From Paraburkholderia acidisoli (GTDB lineage: Bacteria > Pseudomonadota > Gammaproteobacteria > Burkholderiales > Burkholderiaceae), in the NCBI RefSeq assembly GCF_009789675.1, contig NZ_CP046913.1, forward strand, positions 2,356,001-2,420,000: DNA of 64,000 nucleotides. The letters are read 5' to 3'. The position numbers and the translations under genes were made by a program. The notes under the pieces were generated by a model, which was not told the origin of the DNA, ran no database searches, and saw only the letters and a list, made by a program, of their open reading frames with translations. Shown here piece after piece: positions 18,405 through 25,278 of this stretch. Positions within the stretch are counted from its first letter, which is position 1. Each line of letters starts with the position of its first letter.

Positions 18405-18584
18405 TCACTCGACGTTCAGACTGTTGTCGTCAACGCAGTAGAAGACGTCGCCCCAAGCCGGCTCGTAACCTTCGTCGCCCGGATTGAAGCCGAGATCGTG
18501 GTTGATACGCACCATGACTACGGCGTCGTCAGGAACGCTTTGAATTGCTATCTTCAGATCGCCTACCAGAAACGGCCTGTTCAT
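18405..18584 (-). CDS. Small acidic phage-like protein (59 aa)
   Basis: The product begins MNRPFLVGDLKIAIQSVPDD and continues with VVMVRINHDLGFNPGDEGYEPAW, an acidic beta-rich pattern seen in small hypothetical proteins of phages and islands. The ATG at 18584 follows GGGGGCGGG; a longer frame starts nine codons upstream. No function can be assigned. It lies 281 nt downstream of dnaB in the same direction. Confidence 0.55.
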   Translation of the reverse strand: MNRPFLVGDLKIAIQSVPDDAVVMVRINHDLGFNPGDEGYEPAWGDVFYCVDDNSLNVE

Positions 18585-18865
18585 CCCGCCCCCCTTTGCA
18601 TTCACCCACATCGTTGATGTCTATCCTCTCGAGATCGACAGCGAGTCCGGATTCAGACAACACGCCGGTTACGCTTCAGCGCGATGACCCTATCTCGTTC
18701 GCAACTACTTAGCGTGGCGACAACGTCGCTAAGGACGTTTTTTCACTCAATCCACCTGCCACAAATAGGCCTTTATCGGTTTTCAGATCTGATCGAATTG
18801 AGCTATTTCGTTGGTCGCGGTCTGCCGATCCGTTTCATGAGCCCCGTGGAGCAGCGGCTTCTTCG

Positions 18866-20263
18866 CTAGTCAAAGCCCCGTGCTCGAGTAGCTCGCGACT
18901 CGCTGCTCCCCAAAAGACGTCCCGCATCGAGATCCGCAAACTTGGCGTGATCACCAACGAATGCGAGGCCAACCTTTCCGAGCGCCCCGTTCCTCTGCTT
19001 GGCAAAGATCACTTCCGCGACGCCTTTATCTGCGGTGTCCCGGTGATAGACCTCGTCCCGATACAAAAAGAGAATCACGTCGGCGTCCTGCTCGATCGCA
19101 CCTGAATCACGGAGGTCGGACATCTGCGGGCGTTTGTTCGGACGCTTTTCAACCTCGCGGCTCAATTGGCAGAGCAACAGCACCGGCACGTCGAGTTGCT
19201 TCGCGAGCTCTTTCAGCCCGCGCGTTACCGCGGCGATCTGAAGATCATGGCGCTCCTCCTTGCCGAGCTTCACGAGGCCCAGATAGTCGACGACGATCAG
19301 CGAGAGGCCTTCACGGCGCTTTAGCGCGCGCGCTCGGCTGACGATGTCGGGAAGCGAGACGCTCCCGGACTCGTCGATGTAGAGCGGTAAGTCCGAGATG
19401 TGTTGAACGGCGCGCGTCAGCTTCGGCCAGTCTCCGTCCTCCATCTTTGAACCGTCTTTCAACTTCCCGATAGGAAGATTCCCAGCTCGTGCAAGAAGCC
19501 GCATATTCAACTGCTTCGTGGGCATTTCGATCGAAAACACGAGTGCAGGACCTGCGTGGGCAGCGGCATGATCGGAGATCGCCATCGAAAAAGCCGTCTT
19601 GCCCATCGACGGACGCCCCGCAACGACAACCAAGTCCCCACCACGCATCCCACCGTCAAGCTTCCGGTCGACGTCGGTAAATCCGGTCTTCACTACCGTC
19701 GCGCTCGTCGGCGTGCCGTGAAACTGTGCGTCGAGCTCCGTAACGAGTTCTGCGAGTCCGGCCGCTGCAAGCTGTGGCGCCTGCACGGCGGTATCGGCGA
19801 GCGATTCGAGCCGCGTCTGCGCTTCTGCGATGATCTCGCCAACCTCCCGGCCATTGCGGTTGTGGACCATTGCCCCAACCTCATCAAGCGCCGCCAGCAC
19901 GCCGCGCAGCTTCCACCGGTCGACAACGATCTGCGCATAGCGCGCGATGTTCGCGGATCCCATTGCGGTGCCTGCCAGTGCGTTTAGATATTGCAAGCCG
20001 CCTGTGCGATCGAGAGTTCCCGCCGACTGCATCCATTCGAAGACCGTCATTACGTCCGCCGAACGCGACGCCATCAGCATTTTTTGAATCGTTTCGAAGA
20101 TCAGCCGATGCTCATAGCGATAGAAGTGCTCGGCGCGGAGATCCCCAATTCGATCAATTGCGTCGTTGTCGAGAAGCAGCGCGCCCAACACAGACTGCTC
20201 CATCTCAATCGCGGCTGGCGGCACACGCACGCCGAGTTCATCAAGTTCGTGAGGGGCGTTCAT
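18866..20263 (-). CDS. dnaB: Replicative DNA helicase, DnaB family, island-encoded
   Basis: A 465-residue hexameric DnaB-type helicase. The N-terminal domain (about 15-150, AIEMEQSVLGALLLDNDAI) is followed by the RecA-like ATPase domain with Walker A GRPSMGKT (216-223), Walker B LSLIVVDYLGL, the LCQLSREVEKRPNKRPQMSDL segment and the C-terminal DADVILFLYRDEVY. All motorised motifs are present. It overlaps the O-like gene upstream by 4 nt (ATGA), so the two are made together, as in phage replication modules where a DnaC/O-like protein loads helicase at the phage origin. It is an extra copy beside whatever chromosomal dnaB exists outside the window. Confidence 0.92.
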   Translation of the reverse strand: MNAPHELDELGVRVPPAAIEMEQSVLGALLLDNDAIDRIGDLRAEHFYRYEHRLIFETIQKMLMASRSADVMTVFEWMQSAGTLDRTGGLQYLNALAGTAMGSANIARYAQIVVDRWKLRGVLAALDEVGAMVHNRNGREVGEIIAEAQTRLESLADTAVQAPQLAAAGLAELVTELDAQFHGTPTSATVVKTGFTDVDRKLDGGMRGGDLVVVAGRPSMGKTAFSMAISDHAAAHAGPALVFSIEMPTKQLNMRLLARAGNLPIGKLKDGSKMEDGDWPKLTRAVQHISDLPLYIDESGSVSLPDIVSRARALKRREGLSLIVVDYLGLVKLGKEERHDLQIAAVTRGLKELAKQLDVPVLLLCQLSREVEKRPNKRPQMSDLRDSGAIEQDADVILFLYRDEVYHRDTADKGVAEVIFAKQRNGALGKVGLAFVGDHAKFADLDAGRLLGSSESRATRARGFD

Positions 20264-21270
20264 GCTGCATCCCTGTGATATTTGTTCTCGAGGCATTTCG
20301 AGAAGCCGCCGGGCGACATCAGAAAATCGATATCCGCTACGAACGGCGGCTTGCCGGGCTGCGGTTTGGATCTGCCGGTCAAAAATTCGGACTGAGCGCA
20401 GACTTCAAAAAACGCGCGCCACGCTGCCAGGCCCTCCGCAACAGTGCTGTAGCCGAACGGCTTGCAATCCAGCCGTGCAGCCTCCTTCCACCGAGCGGCA
20501 ATGCTCTTTCGGCGACCGTTATTCAGCACCTTGACTCGCGGGTTATCCGGCATCACCTCGTGATAAGCGCGAACAATTCGATCCGTAGGGCAAAGCAGTT
20601 GCGCGACACCTGTGCCTTTTGTCACGTCTTTGCTATTCCCGATCTCTGCTCCAAGGAGGTCGATCAAAGGCGCGCCAGCGCAGTTGTCGACAGCGGCGTT
20701 AGCCGCCAAGCTTTTCTCCTGTTCCTGTTCCTGTTCCTGTTCCTGATTCCCGCATGTCTTGCCGCTAGGCTTCCCGGAAGCCTTTCCGAAAGCCTCTTCG
20801 AAAGCCTTGCCGTAAGCCTCTCCAAGCCCGTGGATATTGGCTCTCAGCGATTCATATGCCTCTCGCTTGAGGTCGCACTCGGGGATCAAAGCCCACTCAC
20901 TCGCCCAAGATCGGACGACGTTCGGAGACTCGGGGCGGTTGCACTTGATGGCATTCGGAATCCATACGACCTTGGCTTTCCAGTCGGCCTGCGCCATGCC
21001 TTGCTGAAAGACTTCCCGGAAGGCTTCCTCGAAGGCTTCCGGACCCCAGTTGAGCTCTTCGGCCATTGCAGCGCGCCCGGAGCGGAAAAGGCCTGGAATC
21101 GGCCCCGTATGAGGTCCGGTGAGCAGGAAAATCCAGAGAGCTTGCGCCGACGGCTGAATCGGAGAGAGCGCGCAGAACTTCTCGTCGCCCCACATGCGCA
21201 CCTCGATTTTTCGGTATCGAGCTTTCGCAACCGGCACGACTTCAACGGCTGATATGGTTTTGGCGCTCAT
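20260..21270 (-). CDS. Phage O-like replication initiation protein
   Basis: The 336-residue protein has an N-terminal winged-helix-type domain (KIEVRMWGDEKFCALSP, ALWIFLLTGPHTGPIPGLF, AMAEELNW) like phage replication proteins of the lambda O / DnaT class in Burkholderia phages. A low-complexity middle follows (about 148-172, AYGKAFEEAFGKASGK; then five Gln-Glu pairs), then a C-terminal domain (VRAYHEVMPDNPRVKVLN, SIAARWKEA) resembling helicase-loader tails. The ATG at 21270 follows GGGGTGGTGAT. It overlaps dnaB by 4 nt and is preceded at 2-nt spacing by the gene ending at 21272. The DNA coding the low-complexity part contains iteron-like repeats, as lambda ori lies inside O. Confidence 0.7.
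   Translation of the reverse strand: MSAKTISAVEVVPVAKARYRKIEVRMWGDEKFCALSPIQPSAQALWIFLLTGPHTGPIPGLFRSGRAAMAEELNWGPEAFEEAFREVFQQGMAQADWKAKVVWIPNAIKCNRPESPNVVRSWASEWALIPECDLKREAYESLRANIHGLGEAYGKAFEEAFGKASGKPSGKTCGNQEQEQEQEQEKSLAANAAVDNCAGAPLIDLLGAEIGNSKDVTKGTGVAQLLCPTDRIVRAYHEVMPDNPRVKVLNNGRRKSIAARWKEAARLDCKPFGYSTVAEGLAAWRAFFEVCAQSEFLTGRSKPQPGKPPFVADIDFLMSPGGFSKCLENKYHRDAA
20717..20819. other. Candidate replication origin: iterons and hexamer repeats inside the O-like gene
   Basis: Four direct repeats of CGRAAGCCT (one with T at the third position) start at 20775, 20787, 20799 and 20811, exactly 12 bp apart. An inverted copy, AGGCTTCC, abuts them at 20767-20774. Two more inverted copies, again 12 bp apart, lie at 21021-21029 and 21033-21041. 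Next to the direct repeats, 20717-20746 holds five TCCTGT-type hexamers. Tandem iterons next to a simple-sequence tract within an initiator gene is the layout of lambdoid origins. The same DNA codes for a repetitive peptide, which could explain part of the regularity. Confidence 0.5.
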
Positions 21271-21271
21271 A

Positions 21272-21550
21272 TCACCACCCCGTGAGCAGGCCATGCGGCT
21301 GGCAACGGTCAAGCTCTGCCTCGCGCAAGCATTCGAGGACGTGCTGGACGGCCGCTGGCGTCATATCGTGTAGGTATGCCCAGCAGCGACCGTCGTTCCA
21401 CGTGATAGCCGGCCACGCGAGGTCCTTCTGAACGACCCAGGGTCCACGCACCACGTGAAAGGAAACCGGTGTGGTGCCAAGTCCACCGAATCGCCGACGC
21501 GCACTGATTGGCGAAACTCGATTCGCGCTGGTTCGCACTGGCACCACCAT
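21272..21550 (-). CDS. Small hypothetical protein of the replication operon (92 aa)
   Basis: The product contains TTPVSFHVVRGPWVVQKDLAWP and ITWNDGRCWAYLHDMTPAAV, a beta-rich domain I cannot name. Its ATG (21550) overlaps the stop of the AlpA-like gene by one base (TGATG), and its own stop lies 1 nt before the O-like ATG. Both couplings support it as a real gene between regulator and initiator. Confidence 0.65.
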   Translation of the reverse strand: MVVPVRTSANRVSPISARRRFGGLGTTPVSFHVVRGPWVVQKDLAWPAITWNDGRCWAYLHDMTPAAVQHVLECLREAELDRCQPHGLLTGW

Positions 21551-21801
21551 CAGGAGCGATAGCCGAGCGGATCGGCAAGGTATTGATGGATCTCTTCGTT
21601 GCGGTAAACAACGCAAGTCCCGGACAACCGAATCGGCTGCGGAGCTTTACCCGCACGGACCAGTTTGCGCCACGTTTCGCGACCGATGGGGAGGAACGGA
21701 GCGATCTGAGGCCACTTTGAAAGGCCGATCGCCGGGAGGATCGGCAGGGCCACGATCTCGGCCGAAGGAGCACCGATTGACGCCTCAGAAGTGTTCTTCA
21801 T
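21550..21801 (-). CDS. AlpA-like DNA-binding regulator (copy 2)
   Basis: The 83-residue product is a paralogue of the protein at 14514-14753: both share GLSxWxQIAPF, RETWRK, AP-PI-L, the NEE wing and LxDPxGYR. It has the AlpA / MerR-type winged-helix layout. As the first gene of the operon alpA-like, 21272-21550, O-like, dnaB, it could control the replication module, or it could be the directionality factor of the P4-type integrase. Its start codon and ribosome binding site (GGTGA) lie inside one arm of a 12-bp inverted repeat (21799-21838), which suggests feedback control or an RNA hairpin. Confidence 0.8.
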   Translation of the reverse strand: MKNTSEASIGAPSAEIVALPILPAIGLSKWPQIAPFLPIGRETWRKLVRAGKAPQPIRLSGTCVVYRNEEIHQYLADPLGYRS

Positions 21802-21838
21802 TCGTTCACCGTTCTTGGTAGGAGTTGGTGAACGAATG
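21799..21838. promoter_or_regulatory. Inverted repeat covering the alpA-like start codon
   Basis: CATTCGTTCACC (21799-21810) and GGTGAACGAATG (21827-21838) are exact reverse complements with a 16-bp spacer. One arm contains the start codon and ribosome binding site of the gene at 21550-21801. It could be an operator, or form an mRNA hairpin that hides the start site. Confidence 0.6.
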
Positions 21839-21863
21839 CTATGTTTCAGCGGCCCCGAAAAAA

Positions 21864-21898
21864 CTCAATTGAGGCGGCTTTCACCCAAACTGAGGCGG
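21864..21898. promoter_or_regulatory. Palindrome and spaced direct repeats, likely operator region
   Basis: CTCAATTGAG (21864-21873) is a perfect palindrome. TGAGGCGG occurs at 21870-21877 and 21891-21898, 21 bp (two helical turns) apart. They lie between the stop of the 272-residue gene and the replication operon, where its promoter is expected. Confidence 0.4.
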
Positions 21899-21899
21899 G

Positions 21900-22718
21900 T
21901 CAAGCAGAATCTCGCGGGCGGCGGTCGATGGTAGCTGCGGCCTTTTTCAATACGCTATCCACCGTGTTATCGGCGAGCGAAGCGCCAATTCTATGAGTTA
22001 TTGCCGCGACGGCCTGCGCTCGCTTGTACGTGCCGCTCGGCAGCCGATCACCCAACTCGTCGATGAGGGCAGCGATGATCGTCAGAAGTGTGTTTCTTTC
22101 ACGCGTGCCAAGCGTCTCGTGCTCAACAGTCGGCGACTTCGACTTTTGCTTCGCCTCATGCAATTCGTCCTGCAGCTTTTTGAACATCCACTTTCGCTGA
22201 TCCTCTTCAGAGTTGAGGAACTGGGCCATGATCTCTTCGTCGCCTGGAGATGGGGCTCGCTCCAAAGGCGCGGGCATTCGACGCGCGACGACATCGTCAG
22301 CGATTGCAACAAGGAATTCGTTTTCGTCTTCCTGCCAACGCATCCACCATTCGCCGTACCGCATGTCGTGCTCGTTGCACCAGCTTTCAACATCGCTACC
22401 AGAAACCAGCGAATACACTGCATCGATCTTATCGTCTTGAGTCCGAGCACAAAGCGCGAAGTCGATTCGGCGAGATTCGATCGCTCGTAGAATGCTCTTT
22501 TCGATGTGGTCGCGAGCCGTTCTAAGCTTTCCTGAAGGCTCAAGCAATGGGGACATTCCCACCACGTAATCGCCACCGTTTGGCATTTCCGCTTCGATCT
22601 CGCTTTGATCTCGATCATCGTTATCGAGAGCGATCAATAACGCTGCTTCGCGTAGTGAAATCGCGTAATGCAGCGTGTCGTCTAACGCATGCTGCTGATA
22701 CAGGTTTTCGTATGGCAT
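21900..22718 (-). CDS. Hypothetical island protein (272 aa)
   Basis: An acidic, mostly helical protein. The first half (MPYENLYQQHALDDTLHYAI, LREAALLIALDNDDRDQSEI) is rich in Asp/Glu. The region EEDQRKWMFKKLQDELHEAK is a likely coiled coil, followed by a C-terminal helical domain with ALIDELGDRLPSGTYKRAQA. I recognise no family; similar proteins occur in Burkholderia prophage islands as hypotheticals. The ATG at 22718 follows AGGGG. A structured leader (22754-22808) lies 36 nt upstream. Confidence 0.7.
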   Translation of the reverse strand: MPYENLYQQHALDDTLHYAISLREAALLIALDNDDRDQSEIEAEMPNGGDYVVGMSPLLEPSGKLRTARDHIEKSILRAIESRRIDFALCARTQDDKIDAVYSLVSGSDVESWCNEHDMRYGEWWMRWQEDENEFLVAIADDVVARRMPAPLERAPSPGDEEIMAQFLNSEEDQRKWMFKKLQDELHEAKQKSKSPTVEHETLGTRERNTLLTIIAALIDELGDRLPSGTYKRAQAVAAITHRIGASLADNTVDSVLKKAAATIDRRPRDSA

Positions 22719-22753
22719 ATCGCGCCCCTTAAACGCGTCCCCTCGTGATAGGA

Positions 22754-22808
22754 ACCGCGCCGGCCGGGTAAGGGAGCCCGGTTTTCGCCCCGTCGAGCTA
22801 GGCGCGGT
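22754..22808 (-). ncRNA. Structured leader element 1
   Basis: ACCGCGCC (22754-22761) pairs with GGCGCGGT (22801-22808), enclosing a second hairpin CCGGG / CCCGG (22764-22768 with 22777-22781). In mRNA sense the inner loop reads CUCCCUUA. It lies 36 nt before the gene starting at 22718. No known riboswitch class is recognised. Confidence 0.4.
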
Positions 22809-22883
22809 GGAAACAATTATGCGTCAGCCGATGCCATTTACACCGACCTGCGGATGAAACAGGGCACGCTGCAGCGATTCGCG

Positions 22884-23228
22884 CTACTTTTCGGCGCACT
22901 CCTGAACGCCGTGTTCCTCTGCCCATTCGGCGACGCGCTCGATCTCGCGTTCAAGGGATTCCGCCGCAATACGTGCCAGCCCTATCAATCTGTACATGAT
23001 GCCGCTCGACAACGGCGGTTCAAGTCCGTCGTCGGGGGTAATCACTTCGCCTCGGACAGTGTTGGCAGCCTCAATGGTGAGGACTGCGGACACCCCGCTG
23101 GCGACAACTGACGCGCGCTCCAACACATCAATCAAAGGTGCAGCGTCCAGGCGGCCGTCGCGCGCCGCCGTAACGACTCGCTCAGAAAACCGAGGAAAAT
23201 TCTGTTGGAGATAGCTGTGGCGGCTCAT
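22884..23228 (-). CDS. Small hypothetical protein, DGLEPPL paralogue B (114 aa)
   Basis: A helical protein beginning MSRHSYLQQNFPRFSERVV, with a middle segment APLIDVLERASVVASGVSAV and a C-terminal DDGLEPPLSSGIMYRLIGLA motif followed by an acidic helix. It shares the DGLEPPL motif, the flanking helices and its length with the product of the preceding gene (23225-23584), so the two arose by tandem duplication. The layout is a little like DUF3077 proteins. Its ATG (23228) overlaps the upstream stop by 4 nt and GGAGGT precedes it. Confidence 0.65.
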   Translation of the reverse strand: MSRHSYLQQNFPRFSERVVTAARDGRLDAAPLIDVLERASVVASGVSAVLTIEAANTVRGEVITPDDGLEPPLSSGIMYRLIGLARIAAESLEREIERVAEWAEEHGVQECAEK

Positions 23229-23584
23229 CGCTGTACCTCCATTTGATCGTTATTTGCTTCCCTATCGGCCCACGACGCAGTGTCCTCAAGGCTTTCTTCG
23301 AACATCTCTGTGACAGCGACCCCAAGGCCCAGCAGGGCTTCGATCGACGCGCGATCGAGAGGCGGCTCCAATCCATCATTGGCACCGGTGGCGTAGACGG
23401 TTTCTCGGATCAGATTGGCTCGCGTAATCTTCATGATCTCGCGAACGCCGCGCGTAACAAGAAAAGCGCGGTTCATCTGATGAAGCAGCGGCTCCGAACG
23501 GATGAGCGCTCCATGAGCGGTAGCCTCGACCGCAGCGTCAGTGAAAATCGAGAATGAATCGTTGAGAAAATTTTCAGAGATCAT
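23225..23584 (-). CDS. Small hypothetical protein, DGLEPPL paralogue A (119 aa)
   Basis: The product begins MISENFLNDSFSIFTDAAVE and carries NDGLEPPLDRASIEALLGLG followed by the helix EMFEESLEDTASWADRE. It is the tandem paralogue of the next gene product. The ATG at 23584 overlaps the stop of the preceding gene (ATGA) and follows GGGGGCGG. Function unknown. Confidence 0.65.
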   Translation of the reverse strand: MISENFLNDSFSIFTDAAVEATAHGALIRSEPLLHQMNRAFLVTRGVREIMKITRANLIRETVYATGANDGLEPPLDRASIEALLGLGVAVTEMFEESLEDTASWADREANNDQMEVQR

Positions 23585-23871
23585 CGCACCGCCCCCTCGA
23601 CGACACGCCATTCGCTGCCGGAAGGAAAAGCAACGCCACGGGACGCAGCTGCTCGCTGGCGCGCCTCAATGCGCCCGGCAACATAGTTCATCAGTTGGCT
23701 CAGCCGTTCGTCGCTAAACGGGCGCTCATTGAGATGCGACATGAGATCGCGTTCGATGTTCAGCACCGAAAAGCCCGAGTCGATTGGAAGCGTGACGAGT
23801 TCACCATCCGTATCGATGGAGATCAAGACGGCTCGTGCAGCCTCGGGAAAAGTGATCTTAACTTCATGCAT
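23581..23871 (-). CDS. Small hypothetical protein (96 aa)
   Basis: The product begins MHEVKITFPEAARAVLISID, a beta-rich start, followed by a helical part (LSQLMNYVAGRIEARQRAAA) and GSEWRVVEGAV. No family is recognised. Its ATG at 23871 has a near-perfect ribosome binding site (GGAGGTG), located inside the end of the 54-residue gene. The operon is 23864-24028, this gene, then the two DGLEPPL genes, all overlapping. Confidence 0.65.
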   Translation of the reverse strand: MHEVKITFPEAARAVLISIDTDGELVTLPIDSGFSVLNIERDLMSHLNERPFSDERLSQLMNYVAGRIEARQRAAASRGVAFPSGSEWRVVEGAVR

Positions 23872-24028
23872 GACACACCTCCGCGATTTCAATCAAGCGG
23901 ATAAGTGCATCGGCCAACGTGTCGATAGCGTCATTCGGCCGGTCCGAAAGCGCAGCGGCACGCAGAGCAGCGCGGATGATCTCAATGATGGACTGCTTTT
24001 GCTCGGAACGAGCAGAGGTCTGAAGCAT
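23864..24028 (-). CDS. Very small helical protein, first gene of the four-gene operon (54 aa)
   Basis: Translation from the ATG at 24028 gives MLQTSARSEQKQSIIEIIRA, then LRAAALSDRPNDAIDTLADA and a helical end LIRLIEIAEVCHA before the stop at 23864. AGGGA precedes the start at good spacing, and the last 8 nt overlap the next gene. The amphipathic helices and the exact coupling make it a likely real gene despite its length. Confidence 0.6.
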   Translation of the reverse strand: MLQTSARSEQKQSIIEIIRAALRAAALSDRPNDAIDTLADALIRLIEIAEVCHA

Positions 24029-24057
24029 AGTGGGTCCCTGAGTATTGGAACCCGCTT

Positions 24058-24155
24058 CCCATCGCCAAATGGGGTGGGCGGGCGGATGACAGGGTTGGCG
24101 AACCGGTACTCAAGGAATCCGGCATACCCGAAGGTATCCCCACCATCGCCCGCCC
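24058..24155 (-). ncRNA. Structured leader element 2 (multi-helix RNA)
   Basis: A closing stem pairs 24076-24087 (GGGCGGGCGGAT) with 24145-24155 (ATCGCCCGCCC), 11 bp with one bulged G. Inside, in mRNA sense, are a hairpin AUACC-UUCG-GGUAU (24125-24138 region) and CCGG / CCGG arms around an AU-rich loop containing UCCUU. Outside is a hairpin CCCAT / ATGGG (24058-24062, 24069-24073). It ends 30 nt upstream of the start of the four-gene operon at 24028. A multi-branched leader with a UUCG tetraloop is unlikely by chance; the class is unknown. The rest of the gap 24029-24437 holds the divergent promoters. Confidence 0.5.
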
Positions 24156-24437
24156 GTTGATTGGGCGCTTGCGTAGTGTACAGACGAAAAAATACCGCCA
24201 TGTGGCGGTCGTCGTCCGCCTTGAGTATCAGGTCGCCAAACCCGGCCGCTGTTGTTTCAGCAGCAAGTTCAGAATAGCACAAGGCACCGCGCGGTCAAGA
24301 GGTCCGTGAAAGTCCGTAGCCTGTCGATATGCGTGCTCAATTGCCGGTGCGCCCGACGGCCGCACTTCAAATGTCACGGCTGCGGAATAGACTGCCGGCG
24401 CAATGTGGTTCCAGCTTCCTCTCTCAAAGGCGGTGCG

Positions 24438-25148
24438 ATGGCCCAGCGAAATGACGCGTCCTTTTTTGATCGACTCATCGCCCCGATGCTCAAGCATCTG
24501 CGCCAGATCGCTGGCGCTAGTCAAGGCGAGCACTCGGTTGATGATCTGAAGAGCGAAGCGTGGATCATCGCCGAAGAGGTCAAGGCGGAGCGCGGCGGCG
24601 CTGTCGAGCCAGAGGACGCAGACCTGCAAGAGACCGTCGTGACGCGTCTGCACAAGTTATTCGGTCGTTTTGTGAACCGGGCAATGCGCTTCGCGGCCCG
24701 GCTCGACCATGAGGACCGCGACGACGATGGGGACTACCGGGAAAACGCCATATCTGCTCGCCTGGCAGCGCCGCAGAACTACGAGCCAGAGATTGCGATC
24801 GAGCTGGCGGAAGAGGCTGCCGAAGCCGCTCGAGTCATGCACGCGCAGTTCTCAGAGGCTGTCGCCTACTACCACGTGTTCGACCAATTCGACGGCGATA
24901 GCGGAGCAATCGCCCGGCACTTCGCGATCCAACCGGCAACATTGGATGCACGGCTCGCTCGGGCAGATGTCACCGCACGCCGCCAGCCGTCAGTGTTTGA
25001 CGGCGTGGCGACTGTTCCGCCGAATTTCCGGCCTCACCGTGGCAAACGGCGCCCTCGGCACGCACCCGTTCGTTTCCGCCGTGTCTGTGGCTCAATGCGC
25101 CCGGCGCAGAAACATCTCTTCTTCCGGTATGGTGCAGTGTTTCACTAG
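24438..25148 (+). CDS. Hypothetical protein, possibly sigma-factor-like
   Basis: The 236-residue product begins MAQRNDASFFDRLIAPMLKH and has LRQIAGASQGEHSVDDLKSEAW, then a highly acidic segment and a helical region. The end of the conserved part reads GDSGAIARHFAIQPATLDARLARA, like a sigma region 4 helix-turn-helix with AIARHFAIQPATLDARL as recognition unit. The Arg/His-rich tail is poorly ordered. By position and layout it could be a sigma-like late-gene activator of the island; the match is weak and an unrelated helical protein is possible. The ATG at 24438 follows AAAGGCGG. It is divergent from the four-gene operon. Confidence 0.55.
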   Translation: MAQRNDASFFDRLIAPMLKHLRQIAGASQGEHSVDDLKSEAWIIAEEVKAERGGAVEPEDADLQETVVTRLHKLFGRFVNRAMRFAARLDHEDRDDDGDYRENAISARLAAPQNYEPEIAIELAEEAAEAARVMHAQFSEAVAYYHVFDQFDGDSGAIARHFAIQPATLDARLARADVTARRQPSVFDGVATVPPNFRPHRGKRRPRHAPVRFRRVCGSMRPAQKHLFFRYGAVFH

Positions 25149-25278
25149 GGTCGCCTGATTCGAAACGCATGGATTTTGTAAACTTAGCGAATCGTGGCAC
25201 TATCTGGCAAACAACACAAAGAAATTAATTACTGTCAGACCAACCAGCCGCTCACATACAGCGACACCGGGGACCACC

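Noticed and set aside
18722..18743. AACGTC/GACGTT hairpin followed by T6 on the plus strand near the dnaB end
   Set aside because: The stem is only 6 bp and no plus-strand gene precedes it.
20717..20746. Hexamer repeat as a phase-variation tract
   Set aside because: The six-base unit keeps the reading frame, so copy-number change would only alter Gln-Glu repeats, not switch the gene off.
19870..21252. A 460-codon plus-strand frame opposite dnaB and the O-like gene
   Set aside because: Antisense shadow; the minus-strand genes have domains and coupled starts.
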